Shown: positions 62,922 through 64,000 of the stretch, piece by piece
Position numbering within the stretch: the first letter of the stretch is position 1
Layout of the letters: each line of letters starts with the position of its first letter
Source of the DNA: Entamoeba invadens IP1
Lineage: Eukaryota > Evosea > Mastigamoebida > Endamoebidae
DNA length: 64,000 nucleotides
Assembly: GCF_000330505.1 (NCBI RefSeq)
Contig: NW_004443692.1
Coordinates: forward strand, 109,911 to 173,910
Reading direction: 5' to 3'
The notes under the pieces: model-generated
Seen by the model: the letters and a program-made list of their open reading frames with translations, nothing else
What the model was told of the DNA's origin: nothing
The model's database searches: none
Made by a program: the position numbers and the translations under genes

Positions 62922-63706
62922 TTACACAAAGAAAGTTTGGACATCTTGGGTCTGCTCCTGCGGGATGCCGAAATCAAGAGGTTCGGTGCTGTTGAGTATG
63001 TAGTCGATGTCGTTCACGTCAAGGTCTCGTTCATCAAACAGGTCTACAGAGACGTGTTGCTCTTCCAAGTAGAAATTCTCTGGGTCGTTCTGATACTTCT
63101 CAAGAGAGCTCCTATAGAAGCTTAACTGATTTTTGAACCAGTCTTGAATATCACTGACGACATTTTCTTTCACGTGCTTCGGTGGGTTTGAAAGAAAGTA
63201 ATTGTAAGACGAGTGATAAAAAGTGTAATCAATGAGTGCGTGTGCGTACAACAAAAAGAGTGTTGCGTCTTCTCGTTGGGAGAGCAATACACACCCGCCG
63301 ATAATACTTTCAACTAAATCGCCTTTCTCTGAAATGTTATTATCTGTTGTTGACCACAAAAATGCAAACTCTTCTTTTCGAACGTCTTCGCATCGCCTAA
63401 ATGAAGCGAGTCAAATATTTCACCAAGGGTCTGATTTTTGACGGTGTGTATCCGAAGTCCGCTGTACATTTCAAATGGTATTTGTTCGTACTTTCTCAAA
63501 AATTTTAAGACAAGAGAGGAAACCCGTTCTTCCAAATACGAGTCTCCGTAAAATTCATTTTTCTCATACTCTTGGTCTTGGCTGGAATAAGCTTGGTTGA
63601 GTTGCAACAACTCGAAGAGAGAATCTGTTTTCATTACGTTAAGAATTTTTGACAGCACATCGAACGCGGTGTACTGTATGGAGTGGTGCACAATTTGAGA
63701 AGTCAT
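62922..63706 (-). CDS. single-domain RNase III (Dicer-like nuclease), one intron
   Basis: Exons 63706-63370 and 63328-62922 flank a 41-nt intron (GTTTGC donor, TTTCAG acceptor) and give 247 aa. The RNase III signature reads NEFYGDSYLEERV, with Glu51 and Asp55, and the second metal site is KKGDLVESIIGG, with Asp116 and Glu119. Spacing equals that of bacterial RNase III, so all four acidic catalytic residues are present. There is no PAZ, helicase or recognisable dsRNA-binding domain; the C-terminus is acidic. Entamoeba is known to have a lone RNase III-domain protein linked to small-RNA processing. It must dimerise to cut both strands. Confidence 0.85.
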
Positions 63707-64000
63707 GAACCTTGGCTATCTTTTCTTTGTTTGCTCTTTTGAGTTTGAAACTCTCAATTATGAGTCTTATGCAAATAAGTGTTATTAAATAAATTTTTGT
63801 TATTTATTTACCATCTGTAGTTACTATTACTTATTTTTATTATCGAAGGACCTTTTCCAAAAACTAAACTTTTTCTTGTTTTTTATATAATAAAAATGAT
63901 ATTATTATTAATATAATAAAATAAGTGAACAAAAAGTAAGAAACAAATCTTCTAAAATACAAAAGATACTAAAATAAACTATTATAGATACCACTTATAA

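Noticed and set aside
63344..63369. Alternative 26-nt intron in the RNase III gene (acceptor CAACAG)
   Set aside because: It keeps frame but is shorter than any plausible spliceosomal intron. The 41-nt version with TTTCAG also keeps frame and fits better.
1..64000. CRISPR arrays, bacterial operons, Shine-Dalgarno sites, tRNA or rRNA genes
   Set aside because: I looked for regularly spaced repeats with unique spacers, cloverleaf-type sequences and ribosomal cores and saw none. The only regular spacing is the 20-bp unit inside the foldback arms, which has no unique spacers.

Overview
The window looks like nuclear DNA of an Entamoeba species. The evidence is the very AT-rich intergenic DNA, compact mostly intronless genes, very short introns (41-135 nt) that almost all start with GTTTGT, a TMK-type transmembrane kinase, a single-domain RNase III, and Mutator-like and protein-primed PolB mobile elements. 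E. invadens is the best guess because Maverick/Polinton and MULE elements are known there, but the species call is inference. Two runs of 100 N (16003-16102, 59147-59246) are assembly gaps. Apart from the gaps this is ordinary eukaryotic gene-dense sequence interrupted by one mobile-element island.

0-35 kb (gene dense, both strands): ubiquitin hydrolase, small coiled-coil protein, RBM42-like RRM protein, a 2[4Fe-4S] ferredoxin-like protein, a PPC-repeat surface membrane protein, a CDK-like kinase, a type 2 IPP isomerase, a RapGAP, a foldback-like inverted-repeat element straddling the first gap, DDB1, a START protein, a metallophosphoesterase, a polytopic membrane protein, a LITAF protein, two unknowns, an IMPACT homologue, a sphingomyelin-synthase-like enzyme, a Q-rich protein, a multi-EF-hand protein, an RRM protein and a Cdc25-like phosphatase. 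Several genes were rebuilt across introns: RBM42, ferredoxin, PPC protein, kinase, RapGAP and RNase III.

35-50 kb (gene-poor island): a decayed ORF; a structurally complete Mutator-like element (38612-41230) with about 91-bp terminal inverted repeats, a perfect 9-bp target duplication and an intact 691-aa transposase; a 4.5-kb element (41473-45980) bounded by inverted repeats that carries only a protein-primed family B DNA polymerase and one 105-aa ORF; and a heavily decayed Helitron Rep/helicase (about 46140-48760). The 4.5-kb polymerase element is the most unusual item. It has no integrase, packaging or capsid gene, and its polymerase frame is interrupted almost only by in-frame stop codons.

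50-64 kb (gene dense again): a 1633-aa transmembrane receptor kinase, NSF, a CDP-alcohol phosphotransferase, RPA1, V-ATPase subunit H and a single-domain RNase III. Taken together the host genes cover vesicle fusion, membrane lipid synthesis, signalling and genome maintenance. They do not form operons, and the spacing is simply compact.
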